The notes beneath the pieces were generated by a model, which did no database searches, was not told where the DNA came from, and saw only the letters and a program-made list of their open reading frames with translations. The translations under genes and the position numbers were made by a program. Of a stretch of DNA of 64,000 bases, positions 45,715-54,486 are shown in pieces (the first letter of the stretch is position 1; the number at the start of each line of letters is the position of its first letter). Origin of the DNA: an uncultured Pelagibacteraceae bacterium (GTDB lineage Bacteria; Pseudomonadota; Alphaproteobacteria; Pelagibacterales; Pelagibacteraceae); assembly GCA_902619835.1 (NCBI GenBank), contig CACNFS010000005.1, forward strand, positions 1 through 64,000, written 5' to 3'.

Positions 45715-46480
45715 TTCACATTGCCATCTGACCTACGAACCGATGTCAAATGCTTTAAACGAAACAATAAATAGAGCAAATAAAGATGGCATTAAATACA
45801 TGCTTACCATTTCGACAGAAGATAAAAGTTTTGAACAAATACTTAAGATAGTAAATGGTTATGAAAGTGTCTATGGTACCTATGGAATTCATCCTCATGA
45901 AGCTAAATCACATCAACATATTAAAAGTGATGATATAATTAATAAAGTCAATAAAAATAAAAAAATTATTGGTATTGGTGAAACAGGATTAGACTTTTAT
46001 TACAATCATTCTAAAAAGAAAGATCAAATCTATTCCTTTGAGGAACACATCTCAGCTGCACAAAAAAAAAATCTGCCATTAATAGTTCACACAAGATCTG
46101 CAGAAAAAGAAACTTTACAAATATTAGAAAAACACTCGAAAAAAAAAGAAACTAAAATCCTTATTCATTGTTTTACTGGATCACGAGAATTTGCTTTTAA
46201 ATTATTAGATCTAGGTGCTTATATTTCTGCTAGTGGAGTAGTAACATTCAAAAAATCTCAGGATTTAGCCAATACTTTCAGAGATATACCAAACGAAAAA
46301 ATATTAGTTGAAACTGATGCGCCATATCTTGCTCCAGTACCGTTTAGAGGTAAACCAAATGAACCCAGTTATATAATACATACAGTAAAGTTTTTATCTA
46401 AAATCAAAAACTTATCATTTGATGAATTTTCAAAAGTTACAACTAGCAACTTTTTTAACTTGTTTGGTAAATTAAATTGA
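45704..46480 (+). CDS. tatD: TatD family DNase
   Basis: This metal-dependent amidohydrolase-fold nuclease has 258 residues. I use ATG 45704 rather than TTG 45698. Metal ligands are in DSHCHL (near the N-terminus), GETGLDFYYNHS, VHTRSA, IHCFTG and ETDAPYLAP. Despite its name it is not part of Tat export. It overlaps the MBL-hydrolase gene through a shared TTGA. Confidence 0.95.
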   Translation: MIIDSHCHLTYEPMSNALNETINRANKDGIKYMLTISTEDKSFEQILKIVNGYESVYGTYGIHPHEAKSHQHIKSDDIINKVNKNKKIIGIGETGLDFYYNHSKKKDQIYSFEEHISAAQKKNLPLIVHTRSAEKETLQILEKHSKKKETKILIHCFTGSREFAFKLLDLGAYISASGVVTFKKSQDLANTFRDIPNEKILVETDAPYLAPVPFRGKPNEPSYIIHTVKFLSKIKNLSFDEFSKVTTSNFFNLFGKLN

Positions 46481-47244
46481 AAAGTAAATTTACAATTCTA
46501 GGCTGTGGAAGTTCTCTTGGATCTCCATGGATAACTAATTACAGAGGTAATCTTAAACAAAGTCCAAAAAATTTAAGGACTAGGTGTTGCGCTCACATTC
46601 AAAAAGGAAATTTGTCTGTTTGTATAGATACTTCACCAGATATAAAGTATCAATTTTTAAAAAATAAGATTAAAAATCTTGACTCAATTATTTATACTCA
46701 CGAACATGCAGATCAGACAGCTGGTATATTTGAAATGAGACCGTTTTATTGGAAAAATAAATCAAAGATCCCAATTTATGGTAGCCGAAGAACGATCACA
46801 GCTTTAAAAAAATCTTACAGATTTTGTTTCTTTGAGGAGCAAGGGTATAAGCCGATTATGAGAGCGAATATAATTGATAAAAGTTTTTCTATAAGAAAAA
46901 ATAATACAAAATTGATCATCAAACCCTTTCAAGTTACTCATGGATTAATAAAATCAACCGGGTACGTGATAGATAAAATTGCGTATATAAGTGATTGTAA
47001 TAACATATCGTTGAAGAATATAGATCACCTCAAAAATCTGAATTACCTGGTATTAGATTGTCTCAAAATTGATAAGCACCCATCACACTTTAATTTAGAA
47101 GAAGCTTTAAACTTAATAAATTTAACCAAACCTAAAAAAGCTATACTTACTAATTTGCATACGGATTTAGATTACTTTGAATTAAAAAAGATTTTACCAA
47201 AAAATATAATCCCTGCTTTTGATGGATTAAGTTTTACTAGCTAA
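46477..47244 (+). CDS. PhnP-like MBL-fold metallo-hydrolase with altered metal motif
   Basis: This is a metallo-beta-lactamase-fold phosphodiesterase-type protein of 255 residues. The start is a TTG at 46477, forced by its overlap with tatD and the lack of an ATG before the LGCGSSLGSP motif. The metal motif is H75-E-H77-A-D79-Q80, so the last His of canonical HxHxDH is Gln. The other ligands appear present: VTHG, ISDCNN (Asp), PSHF and TNLHTD. The gene follows tatD as in other alphaproteobacteria. It may act on cyclic phosphates, but the substrate is unknown. Confidence 0.85.
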   Translation: MKSKFTILGCGSSLGSPWITNYRGNLKQSPKNLRTRCCAHIQKGNLSVCIDTSPDIKYQFLKNKIKNLDSIIYTHEHADQTAGIFEMRPFYWKNKSKIPIYGSRRTITALKKSYRFCFFEEQGYKPIMRANIIDKSFSIRKNNTKLIIKPFQVTHGLIKSTGYVIDKIAYISDCNNISLKNIDHLKNLNYLVLDCLKIDKHPSHFNLEEALNLINLTKPKKAILTNLHTDLDYFELKKILPKNIIPAFDGLSFTS

Positions 47245-47777
47245 ATCAAGTTTTCAATTACTTTAATGAATTTTTTAGATGAAGGTTTTGTTATTGAGGA
47301 AAATGTTTCTGCAACTTTTCCATCTTTTCCAATTATAATTTTATGAAAGTTCCACTTTGGTATTGCACCAATACCATAATCTTTTCTTGCCCATTTATAA
47401 AATGGATGTGAATTATTTCCTATTACACTAATCTTTTCCGTCATCGGAAATGTAATTCCAAAATTTGTTTCACAAAAGTTTTTTATTTCTTTATTGCTAC
47501 CAGGTTCTTGTCTGAAGTTATTAGTGGGGATCCCTAAAACAACTAAATTTTTACTTTTATATTCAGACCACAATATTTGAAGATCTTCGTATTGAGGCGT
47601 ATAACCACATCTACTCGCAACATTTACTACTACAATCACCTTTCCTTTGTACTGACTTAGTTTGATTAAGTCTCCATCTATGCTATTAAATTCGTAATCA
47701 TAAGCGGTACCATTATTCCCAGCTATAACTTTTGAAAAAAAACTGAACATAAATAAAATAATGAATATTTTTTTCAT
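47241..47777 (-). CDS. Exported glutathione peroxidase-like protein
   Basis: This is a thioredoxin-fold peroxidase that reduces hydroperoxides. It has 178 residues. A signal peptide covers about 1-20, so it acts in the periplasm. The peroxidatic Cys is C57 in NVASRCGYT (Cys, not selenocysteine). The second motif reads GIPTNNFRQEPGSN, with CNQF changed to TNNF, so the Gln of the catalytic triad is not in its usual place. The WNFHK motif is kept. It overlaps the Fe-S scaffold gene by 4 bp and converges on the MBL gene. Confidence 0.9.
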   Translation of the reverse strand: MKKIFIILFMFSFFSKVIAGNNGTAYDYEFNSIDGDLIKLSQYKGKVIVVVNVASRCGYTPQYEDLQILWSEYKSKNLVVLGIPTNNFRQEPGSNKEIKNFCETNFGITFPMTEKISVIGNNSHPFYKWARKDYGIGAIPKWNFHKIIIGKDGKVAETFSSITKPSSKKFIKVIENLI

Positions 47778-48175
47778 AATTTTAATGCTTTTAATACTGC
47801 ATCAATTGGTAAAAATATACATTTAAATCTATTAAAATTGTCGCTATTTAGTAATTTTTTGAAATCAGATAATCTTTTAGGAATTTTTATATTTTTTTTT
47901 AATGATATTTGCTTTAAGATTGTTAAATCATTTTTAATATCTTTTAATTTAACGTTTTTAATTTTTCTCGATAGAAGACTTGCTGAAGCCTCACAATATA
48001 CACATGATATAGTTTCGTATTTCATTGAGCTTATTTTTTTTTTATCTACTATTAACTCTAAGGTAATTTTGTCTCCACATGTTGAATTTTTTAGAGATAT
48101 CTTGTGTGAGTATTTTTTTTTTAGACCTACATTTGAAGTATTAGAAGCTAATCTAATGATATCTTTATTGATCAT
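47774..48175 (-). CDS. SufU/IscU-like iron-sulfur cluster assembly scaffold
   Basis: This is a NifU-N-type scaffold on which Fe-S clusters are built. It has 133 residues. The three ligands are C33 (STCGD, with D35), C58 or C61 (SCVYCEASASLL) and C119 (RFKCIFLP). The pattern is closer to SufU than IscU. The extra C61 is unusual. It lies between nhaA and a glutathione peroxidase gene, overlapping both by 4 bp, so the trio may form a stress or redox unit. Confidence 0.85.
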   Translation of the reverse strand: MINKDIIRLASNTSNVGLKKKYSHKISLKNSTCGDKITLELIVDKKKISSMKYETISCVYCEASASLLSRKIKNVKLKDIKNDLTILKQISLKKNIKIPKRLSDFKKLLNSDNFNRFKCIFLPIDAVLKALKL

Positions 48176-49344
48176 TTCTTAGATGACAATAACAGTAAGA
48201 AATATCCAAAGAGCGTAGAAAGAAGCGAGCCAGTTAACACTCCAATTTTAACTCCATCCATATATTCCAAATTGTTTACAAAAGCTAAATTTCCAACAAA
48301 TAAACTCATTGTAAATCCAATACCTGTTAATATTGAAACTCCATAAAGGGCTAACCAGTTAGAACCGGATGGTTTATCTGCAAATTTAAGTTTAACAGAT
48401 ATATAAGAGAGGGCAAAAACACCAATTTGTTTTCCAAAAAATAGACCTAAAACAATTCCAAGAGGCACAGGATTTAACAAAGTAGCAAAAGTAAGTCCTT
48501 CGAGTGAAACTCCTGCATTTGCAAAAGCAAAAAGGGGCATTATTCCAAAAGCTACATAAGGTGACAATCCATGTTCTAATTTAAGTAACATTGATTCTTT
48601 ACTCTTATTTTTGTTATGTGGAATTGTTAGTGCTAAAAGAACACCTGCTATTGTTGCATGTATTCCTGATTGATGAGTAAAATCCCACAGAAAAATTCCT
48701 ACAATAAAGAAAGGTATAAAACTTTTTATTTTATATTTATTAAGAGCTATTAAAACAATTAAAGATAATAACATCAGAACTAAATACTTTGCTTCAATAT
48801 TTCCAGAATAAAAAAAGGCAATAATAACAATTGCCCCTAAATCATCAATAATTGCTAGAGCAGTCAAAAAAACTTTAAGCGATATTGGAACCCTTTTACC
48901 TAATAAGGATAAAACTCCTAAAGAGAAAGCAATATCTGTAGCTGAAGGTATAGCCCAACCATTTAGTGTTGTGCTGTCAGAATAATTTACAGCGATATAG
49001 AATAATGCCGGCACCGCCATCCCTCCGATTGCACCAATTATAGGTAGCATAGCTTGTTTTGGATTAGATAATTCTCCCTGAATAAATTCTCTTTTTATTT
49101 CTAATGAAACAAAAAAGAAAAATATAGCCATCAGAACGTCATTTATCCAATGAAGAACACTTAGTTTTAGACCAAACTCTTTAGTACCAAGCGTTATATA
49201 TTTTTCTAGGGTAGAAAAATAAATTTCACTTAAACCACCATTGCTAATTATAAGTGCTAGTATTGCAGCAAATAACAAAACTAACCCAGAAGCAGCTTCA
49301 AGTTTAAAAAAATATTTAAATGGTTTTGTAATATGCTGTATCAT
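48172..49344 (-). CDS. nhaA: Na+/H+ antiporter NhaA
   Basis: This inner-membrane antiporter expels sodium in exchange for protons. It has 390 residues and about 12 TM helices. The ion-binding Asp pair is in LAIIDDLGAIVIIAFF, matching E. coli D163/D164. A SATDIAFSLG segment and the C-terminal GIGFTMSLFVG motif are present. It fits a marine lifestyle. It is the first gene of a minus-strand trio and is divergent from tRNA-Pro. Confidence 0.96.
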   Translation of the reverse strand: MIQHITKPFKYFFKLEAASGLVLLFAAILALIISNGGLSEIYFSTLEKYITLGTKEFGLKLSVLHWINDVLMAIFFFFVSLEIKREFIQGELSNPKQAMLPIIGAIGGMAVPALFYIAVNYSDSTTLNGWAIPSATDIAFSLGVLSLLGKRVPISLKVFLTALAIIDDLGAIVIIAFFYSGNIEAKYLVLMLLSLIVLIALNKYKIKSFIPFFIVGIFLWDFTHQSGIHATIAGVLLALTIPHNKNKSKESMLLKLEHGLSPYVAFGIMPLFAFANAGVSLEGLTFATLLNPVPLGIVLGLFFGKQIGVFALSYISVKLKFADKPSGSNWLALYGVSILTGIGFTMSLFVGNLAFVNNLEYMDGVKIGVLTGSLLSTLFGYFLLLLSSKK

Positions 49345-49417
49345 TGGTATTATTTACTTCTATAGAGACTATCTTTCAATTGCCAAAATCACTTAATTAA
49401 CCTATAAAACAGACGTT

Positions 49418-49494
<77 letters not shown>

Positions 49495-49502
49495 TTATAA
49501 AT

Positions 49503-49787
49503 ATGAAAAAAGCTAAAATTTATATTCCTGCTAAAACTGCGATGCAATCGGGCAGGGGAAAACTTAAAAATTGGGTATTAGAATTTATAACCAAAGATCC
49601 CTCAATTAATCCTTTAATGGGGTGGGAGACATCGACGGATACGCTTGAAGAAGTAACTATTAAGTTTCCATCAAAAGAAAAAGCTATAGAATATGCTGAA
49701 AAAAACAATATATCTTACAATGTTATTGAACCCAAAAAGAGAGAATTTGTTATAAAATCTTACGCAGATAATTTTCTTAAAGATTAA
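49503..49787 (+). CDS. NADH dehydrogenase (complex I) NDUFS4-like accessory subunit
   Basis: This is a small soluble protein of 94 residues in the 'ETC complex I subunit conserved region' family, related to mitochondrial NDUFS4 (18 kDa). Family features are YIPAKTAMQSGRG at the start, WVLEF, NPLMGW, and the C-terminal RKREF-like segment (KKREFVIKSYADNF). It is one of the accessory subunits shared by alphaproteobacteria and mitochondria. It starts 8 bp after tRNA-Pro and is 2 bp from the SbmA-like gene. Confidence 0.9.
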   Translation: MKKAKIYIPAKTAMQSGRGKLKNWVLEFITKDPSINPLMGWETSTDTLEEVTIKFPSKEKAIEYAEKNNISYNVIEPKKREFVIKSYADNFLKD

Positions 49788-49789
49788 AT

Positions 49790-50797
49790 ATGTGGAGAAG
49801 TTTTTTCAGAGATAAAAAATGGTTTTATTGGTCCTACGGCGGAGGTTTTTTTATTATTTCTTTGCTTGTGCTGCAAACCTATTTAGATGTTCTATTCAAC
49901 AGTTGGTACAAGGATTTTTATGATATTCTACAAACAGCCGAAAAACGTGAGATATCAGAGTTTTGGGAATCAATTAAAAGGTTTTTATATATAGCACTTC
50001 CATATGTTACACTTTTTGCTTTTACTAATTGGTTTACAAGGTTATGGGCATTTAGATGGAGAGAGGCTATGACGTTTTCGTATATGCCTTATTGGAGAGC
50101 CACTGAGGCAAAAGTAGAGGGCTCATCTCAAAGAATTCAGGAAGACTGCATGAACTTTGCAAAAATTGTTGAGTCAATTGGATTGCAAGTTGTTAAAGCT
50201 ATTATGACATTAATAGCATTCATACCAATTTTATGGGTTCTTTCTTCAAATGTTACTATACCTTTTTTAAACAATGTATCCGGATCTTTAGTATGGGTAG
50301 CGCTTACCCTCAGCTTAGGTGGAATACTTATTAGTTGGCTAGTTGGAATAAAATTACCTGGTCTCGAATATAACAATCAAAAGGTCGAAGCTGCATTTAG
50401 AAAAGAATTAGTTTACGGTGAGGATGACAGAAAAAATTATGTTCAAGCTCCTACGATTTTACAATTATTTACTGGAATAAAATTCAATTACCATAAATTA
50501 TTTTTACACTACGGATATTTTGATTTATGGGCTATTTGGTACAGACAATTATTTGTAATTGTACCATTTTTAATAATGGCACCAGGATTGTTTACTGCAG
50601 CGTTCACTTTGGGTATTATGATGCAAGTAGTAAATGCATTTGGAGAGGTAAAAGACGCTTTTTCTGTATTTCTATATAATTGGACAAGAATTACTGAACT
50701 AAGATCAATACATAAGCGATTAATGGAGTTCGAAACGGCTATTAATTATAACACTAATAAGTTGAGAAAGCCTAGAAAATCTGATGTAAGAGTTTAA
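49790..50797 (+). CDS. SbmA/BacA-like family transporter
   Basis: This inner-membrane protein of 335 residues belongs to the SbmA/BacA family, which is related to the TM domain of ABC exporters and imports peptides by the proton gradient. Typical segments are SWYKDFYDIL, LWAFRWREAMTFSYMPYW (the TRWR..L-like coupling region) and RIQEDCMNFA. No ATPase domain is fused, as expected for SbmA. SbmA and BacA are about 400 residues, so this is a short form. It overlaps the AEC gene by 1 bp. Confidence 0.88.
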   Translation: MWRSFFRDKKWFYWSYGGGFFIISLLVLQTYLDVLFNSWYKDFYDILQTAEKREISEFWESIKRFLYIALPYVTLFAFTNWFTRLWAFRWREAMTFSYMPYWRATEAKVEGSSQRIQEDCMNFAKIVESIGLQVVKAIMTLIAFIPILWVLSSNVTIPFLNNVSGSLVWVALTLSLGGILISWLVGIKLPGLEYNNQKVEAAFRKELVYGEDDRKNYVQAPTILQLFTGIKFNYHKLFLHYGYFDLWAIWYRQLFVIVPFLIMAPGLFTAAFTLGIMMQVVNAFGEVKDAFSVFLYNWTRITELRSIHKRLMEFETAINYNTNKLRKPRKSDVRV

Positions 50798-51696
50798 TGG
50801 AACTCTATATCAAACTGATAGACGTCATACTTCCGGTATTTTTTGTAATTGGAATAGGCTATTACCTTGGAAAAAAAGATCCAAATTTTAATACCGATTT
50901 TATAACTACATTGGCTGGTAACGTTGGTACCCCTGCAATGATTTTTTACACTATTACTTCAACAGGCGTAACTTTAGAAACATTTATGGAATATTTTTCA
51001 TATGCATTAATTATAATAGGCGGTTTTGCTGTAATAGGTTTAATTGTTCTTGCTTTAATGAAAAAGGACTTTGTAAGTGAACTTCCTCCTTTAATATTAC
51101 CAAATACTGGTAATATGGGTATACCAATTTGCTTATTTGCTTATGGTACAGAGGGTTTAGGTATAGCCTCAGCTATAGCATCAGTAATTATCTTGCTTCA
51201 CTTCACACTAGGGGTTCTTTTAGCAAAAAAGAGTTTTTCACTGAAAATATTAATTACTAATATGCCTATTTACGGGATAATAGCGGCTGTGATTGTTTTA
51301 TATTATGATTTGCAGGTCCCTGGTTATGTAGTTAATACCACGTTTTTATTAACCTACGCTACAATATTTCTAGTACTCATGTCCTTAGGAATAGCATTGA
51401 CAAAATTAAAAGTAGTATCATGGTTAAATGCATCTATTTTAAGTGGCGTAAGAATTATTATTGGTCCCTTAATTGGATTTAGTTTAATTAAATATCTAAA
51501 TCTTAGTGGATTAGCAGCTGGAGTGCTTTTAATTCAATCTGCAATGCCAAGTGCAATTTTAACTTATTTAGTGGGCTCTATGTATTCAGAGAAAAGGGTA
51601 GTCGATAGTATTGCTAGCGTTATAGTTACTTCCACACTAATGTCATTTATTACTATCCCGTTTGTTGTTTATCTAAGTCTTAAATATTTTCAATAA
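50797..51696 (+). CDS. AEC family transporter (auxin-efflux-carrier/malate permease type)
   Basis: This is a membrane transporter of 299 residues and about 10 TM helices. The family signature includes LPNTGNMGIPICLFAYG in the middle and a SAMPSAILTYL segment near the end. Members move organic anions such as malate or auxin. It is translationally coupled (1-bp overlap) to the SbmA-like gene. After it the coding density breaks off into a long non-coding stretch. Confidence 0.9.
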   Translation: MELYIKLIDVILPVFFVIGIGYYLGKKDPNFNTDFITTLAGNVGTPAMIFYTITSTGVTLETFMEYFSYALIIIGGFAVIGLIVLALMKKDFVSELPPLILPNTGNMGIPICLFAYGTEGLGIASAIASVIILLHFTLGVLLAKKSFSLKILITNMPIYGIIAAVIVLYYDLQVPGYVVNTTFLLTYATIFLVLMSLGIALTKLKVVSWLNASILSGVRIIIGPLIGFSLIKYLNLSGLAAGVLLIQSAMPSAILTYLVGSMYSEKRVVDSIASVIVTSTLMSFITIPFVVYLSLKYFQ

Positions 51697-52106
51697 ATAC
51701 AATAACTTACGTTAAATAATTAAAGCAATATATCAGGTAATAAGTAAGTATTACTTACATATAAAGAGGATAATCCACGTATACATTGAAAAATTACACT
51801 CTAGTAAAAAAAAATCAAAGATTAATAAAAAAAAAGCATTTAAAATTAGTGTTTTAATAAGAAAAAAGACAAAATTTGAATAATGACAGGTCAAAAAACA
51901 TTGAAAATATGGTGTTATAAAGCAATTTACTAGTGTTAGTAATCAACAATTCTACAAGCTTTGCGTTTATTGAATATGCCATTTAAACGGCCATAGAGGG
52001 TGTTTTTTTTGCAATCATTGGTTTCTGAGTACAACTCACTGTTGTGTGGATAAAAAAAACAATGAAATAGGGGCCAATAGACCCGATCGCCCGTCAAATA
52101 ACAATT
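51697..52106. other. 410-bp non-coding region at the start of an accessory segment
   Basis: No credible gene is seen here, which is exceptional for this window. A 15-bp dyad GTAAGTA-T-TACTTAC lies at 51744-51758, with a further ACTTAC copy about 40 bp upstream. A 5-bp stem ACAAC/GTTGT with TCACT loop lies at 52031-52045. The right end (51985-52100) is less A+T-rich, including GGCCATAGAGGG, a T8 run and GGGGCCAATAGACCCGATCG. A 42-codon frame on the minus strand (51854-51982) lacks a ribosome site. A small RNA or a recombination site is possible; neither is proven. Confidence 0.5.
51744..51758. repeat. 15-bp perfect dyad GTAAGTA-T-TACTTAC
   Basis: The 7-bp arms GTAAGTA and TACTTAC flank one T. 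It may be an operator, an inverted-repeat recombinase site or a chance palindrome. Its place in the longest non-coding gap, near a tyrosine recombinase gene, makes it worth noting. Confidence 0.5.
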
Positions 52107-52382
52107 CTAGAGCTTAATACCCTCTTTTTTAAGCAGAAATCTCTTAGTTTTTATACCTCCTCTTCCTGAATAGCCGCCGAGCGTTCCGTCAGATCTTATT
52201 ACTCTATGACAAGGTATTTTGGGCGCAAAGGGGTTTTTTCCTATAGCATTAGCTACAGCACGTGCAGCAAGAGGTTTTCCAATGGCTTTTGCCACTTGAG
52301 AGTAGGTTTTAACGCTTCCACGAGGTATTTTCCTTAAATAAGCCCATACTTTAAGCTGAAATTTAGTACCTGTTAGCCTCAT
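52107..52382 (-). CDS. ogt: Short methylated-DNA-[protein]-cysteine S-methyltransferase
   Basis: This is a DNA repair protein that removes O6-alkyl groups from guanine. It has 91 residues and contains only the C-terminal winged-helix/active-site domain; full Ogt/Ada-C proteins also have an N-terminal ribonuclease-H-like domain. The active-site PCHRV is intact with C58, and the helix-turn-helix Arg finger (ARAVANAIGKN) is present, so it is not an ATL (which has Trp in place of the Cys). It shares a TAATG junction with the upstream small membrane protein gene. Confidence 0.9.
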   Translation of the reverse strand: MRLTGTKFQLKVWAYLRKIPRGSVKTYSQVAKAIGKPLAARAVANAIGKNPFAPKIPCHRVIRSDGTLGGYSGRGGIKTKRFLLKKEGIKL

Positions 52383-52546
52383 TAGTCAAATAATAAGTAA
52401 ATTGTTAAAGATATTCCTAATAATACGCCAACTATTAAGCCTATAGCTATCATTTTTTTGCCCTTTGAACTCGAGTTGGTCCAGAAGTACGAGATTCCGT
52501 AAACCGCAACTATAAATACTACTATAGGAAGAATAAATTTAATCAT
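52382..52546 (-). CDS. Small two-TM membrane protein
   Basis: This hypothetical protein has 54 residues from ATG 52546 (a longer in-frame start at 52582 adds 12 unconvincing residues). Two TM helices (about 3-22 and 33-52) are joined by a short Ser/Lys loop (SSSKGKK). No known family is recognised. It is coupled to ogt by a 1-bp overlap, so it is probably translated. Confidence 0.6.
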   Translation of the reverse strand: MIKFILPIVVFIVAVYGISYFWTNSSSKGKKMIAIGLIVGVLLGISLTIYLLFD

Positions 52547-52624
52547 GACTAAGAAATTATATCTATTGACATCTAAAATCACTTAATATATTACTAATGA
52601 TAATTAATTGTTATCAATAATAAT

Positions 52625-53578
52625 ATGAATGAATTAGTTACAAATCTAAAAAAGCTTCATGAGGATACTTTAAACAACCTCAAGTTATCTAAGTCCAATA
52701 ACACGTTAAGAGCTTATAAATCGGACTTTAAAGACTTCGGTGAATTTTGCGCTAAACATGGACTTAGTTCAATGCCAACAGAACCTAAGATTGTATCGTT
52801 ATATCTTACCCATCTCTCTACAAGCTCAAAAATGAGCACTTTGAGACGTAGGCTTGTATCTATCGGAGTAGTTCATAAACTTAAAGGTCATTATTTAGAT
52901 ACAAAACACCCGGTTATTATTGAAAATTTGATGGGAATTAAAAGAAAAAAAGGAAGCATTCAAACAGGAAAAAAACCATTATTAATCAATCACTTAAAAA
53001 AAATAATTAATGTAATTGACGAACAAAAAATTGAAAAAATTAAAAAACTTAGAAATAGAACATTAATACTTATAGGTTTTGGTGGAGGCTTTAGACGTAC
53101 GGAATTAATTTCTATTGACTACGAGGACTTAGATTTTGTTGAAGAAGGTGTAAAAATAACATTAAGAAGATCTAAAACAGATCAGTTTGGAGAAGGTCTT
53201 GTAAAAGGTTTGCCCTACTTCACTAATGAAAAATATTGTCCAGTTACTAGTCTAAAAAATTGGATAAACTTATCACAAATAAAAACCGGACCAATATTCA
53301 GAAGATTTGCTAAAGGGGCGATACTAACAGGACACAGATTAACCGATCAATCTGTAGTATTAATCATAAAAAATTATTTAAAACTTGTAGGAATAGAGAG
53401 TCAAAATTATTCGGGTCATAGTTTAAGATCAGGTTTTGCGACAGTTGCAGCAGAGTCCGGTGCAGATGAAAGAAGTATAATGGCTATGACAGGACATAAA
53501 ACTACTCAAATGGTAAGAAGATATATTAAAGAAGCAAATATATTCAAAAATAACGCACTTAATAAAATAAAGTTATAA
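52625..53578 (+). CDS. Tyrosine recombinase / phage-type integrase
   Basis: This site-specific recombinase has 317 residues. A SAM-like core-binding N-domain (about 10-100) precedes the catalytic domain with the full set R157 (GGFRRTEL), H265-x-x-R268 (SGHSLR), H291 (TGHK) and Y300 (RRYIKEA). It is not clearly XerC or XerD, whose genes are normally chromosomal housekeeping copies. It sits in a segment with a long non-coding gap and glycosyltransferases, suggesting a mobile or variable locus. No attachment-site repeat was found by eye. Its end overlaps the convergent GT11 gene by 6 bp. Confidence 0.92.
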   Translation: MNELVTNLKKLHEDTLNNLKLSKSNNTLRAYKSDFKDFGEFCAKHGLSSMPTEPKIVSLYLTHLSTSSKMSTLRRRLVSIGVVHKLKGHYLDTKHPVIIENLMGIKRKKGSIQTGKKPLLINHLKKIINVIDEQKIEKIKKLRNRTLILIGFGGGFRRTELISIDYEDLDFVEEGVKITLRRSKTDQFGEGLVKGLPYFTNEKYCPVTSLKNWINLSQIKTGPIFRRFAKGAILTGHRLTDQSVVLIIKNYLKLVGIESQNYSGHSLRSGFATVAAESGADERSIMAMTGHKTTQMVRRYIKEANIFKNNALNKIKL

Positions 53579-54472
53579 TTTAATCCATTCTTTTGGGAAA
53601 ATATCGATATTTGATGAAAATTTTAAATCATCAGCAGGACAAATACAAATTTTATTCTGGTTATTACTAAGATAAGCTGACCACCAATGAAAAGTTGAAG
53701 GGCCAACAATGTAATGTTTGCATAATGTACTTAAATAAAAGTCATTTAAAGTTTTATTTGTTAAATGATTAATAATTACAAAATTTTTTTGACTAGGAAA
53801 AAAATTTTGAAGATTAGTTGTATCATTAGAAAAAATATAAAATATTGGATTATCTATTTTTGATTTTATAACTTCAATGGCTTTATGAACATATCTTATA
53901 GTATTTTTTACAAAAAGATTTGATTTTTCCATTGATAATTTGTCTTTTTGTTTCTCACTAAATCGATGTTGTCTAATTGCTATAGAAACAGAATTTTCAC
54001 TTTTAATTTGATTTGGACTCAAAAAAAGATCATCTATATTTATAAATTTTATCTGAAATTGTTTTTTAATATCGTTTTTATATTCTTTAAAATATTTTTC
54101 AGATTCATAATACCCTTCAATAAAAACTGTATTATCAAATTTTAAATTACTATAATCCTCATATTTGGTTATTTTTTCTGAATATTTTCTTTCAATAATA
54201 AATTTTTTTTTACTTCTAAATATATCTGTTCTTTTTTTTATTTTGTGAATAAGATAGTCAAATAAATTGTTAGGTAATTCAGATTTATTTATAAATTTAG
54301 ATTCGATTTTGAATTGGTCTAATAAAAAAGATCTTATTTTAACTTTTTTGTAAGCACTGAGATTATCAATAAATAAATCATATCCTAATTTTTTTGATAG
54401 CGCGTATGCATTTGCATACATGAATAATTGATTTCCCAAACCTTCAGAAATTCTAACAACAAGTTTTTTCAT
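53573..54472 (-). CDS. GT11-type alpha-1,2-fucosyltransferase-like glycosyltransferase
   Basis: This is a predicted cytoplasmic glycosyltransferase of 299 residues in the GT11 family, which transfers L-fucose from GDP-fucose. Family hallmarks are an N-terminal GLGNQLFMYANAYALS and a C-terminal VGPSTFHWWSAYLSNN. The HIRRGDY motif of the donor site is degenerate (AIRQHRF). It lies directly downstream of the large glycosyltransferase, 14 bp apart, so both may decorate one surface polysaccharide. The manC product at 13.7 kb could supply a GDP-mannose precursor. Enzyme specificity is inferred. Confidence 0.82.
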   Translation of the reverse strand: MKKLVVRISEGLGNQLFMYANAYALSKKLGYDLFIDNLSAYKKVKIRSFLLDQFKIESKFINKSELPNNLFDYLIHKIKKRTDIFRSKKKFIIERKYSEKITKYEDYSNLKFDNTVFIEGYYESEKYFKEYKNDIKKQFQIKFINIDDLFLSPNQIKSENSVSIAIRQHRFSEKQKDKLSMEKSNLFVKNTIRYVHKAIEVIKSKIDNPIFYIFSNDTTNLQNFFPSQKNFVIINHLTNKTLNDFYLSTLCKHYIVGPSTFHWWSAYLSNNQNKICICPADDLKFSSNIDIFPKEWIKL

Positions 54473-54486
54473 GTAGAATATAAATA

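Noticed and set aside
47241-47777. Selenocysteine in the glutathione peroxidase
   Set aside because: The active-site codon encodes Cys (C57) and no in-frame UGA or SECIS-like element is needed.
51854-51982. 42-codon minus-strand frame in the non-coding gap
   Set aside because: No ribosome site, low-complexity composition and no family resemblance; kept only as a note.
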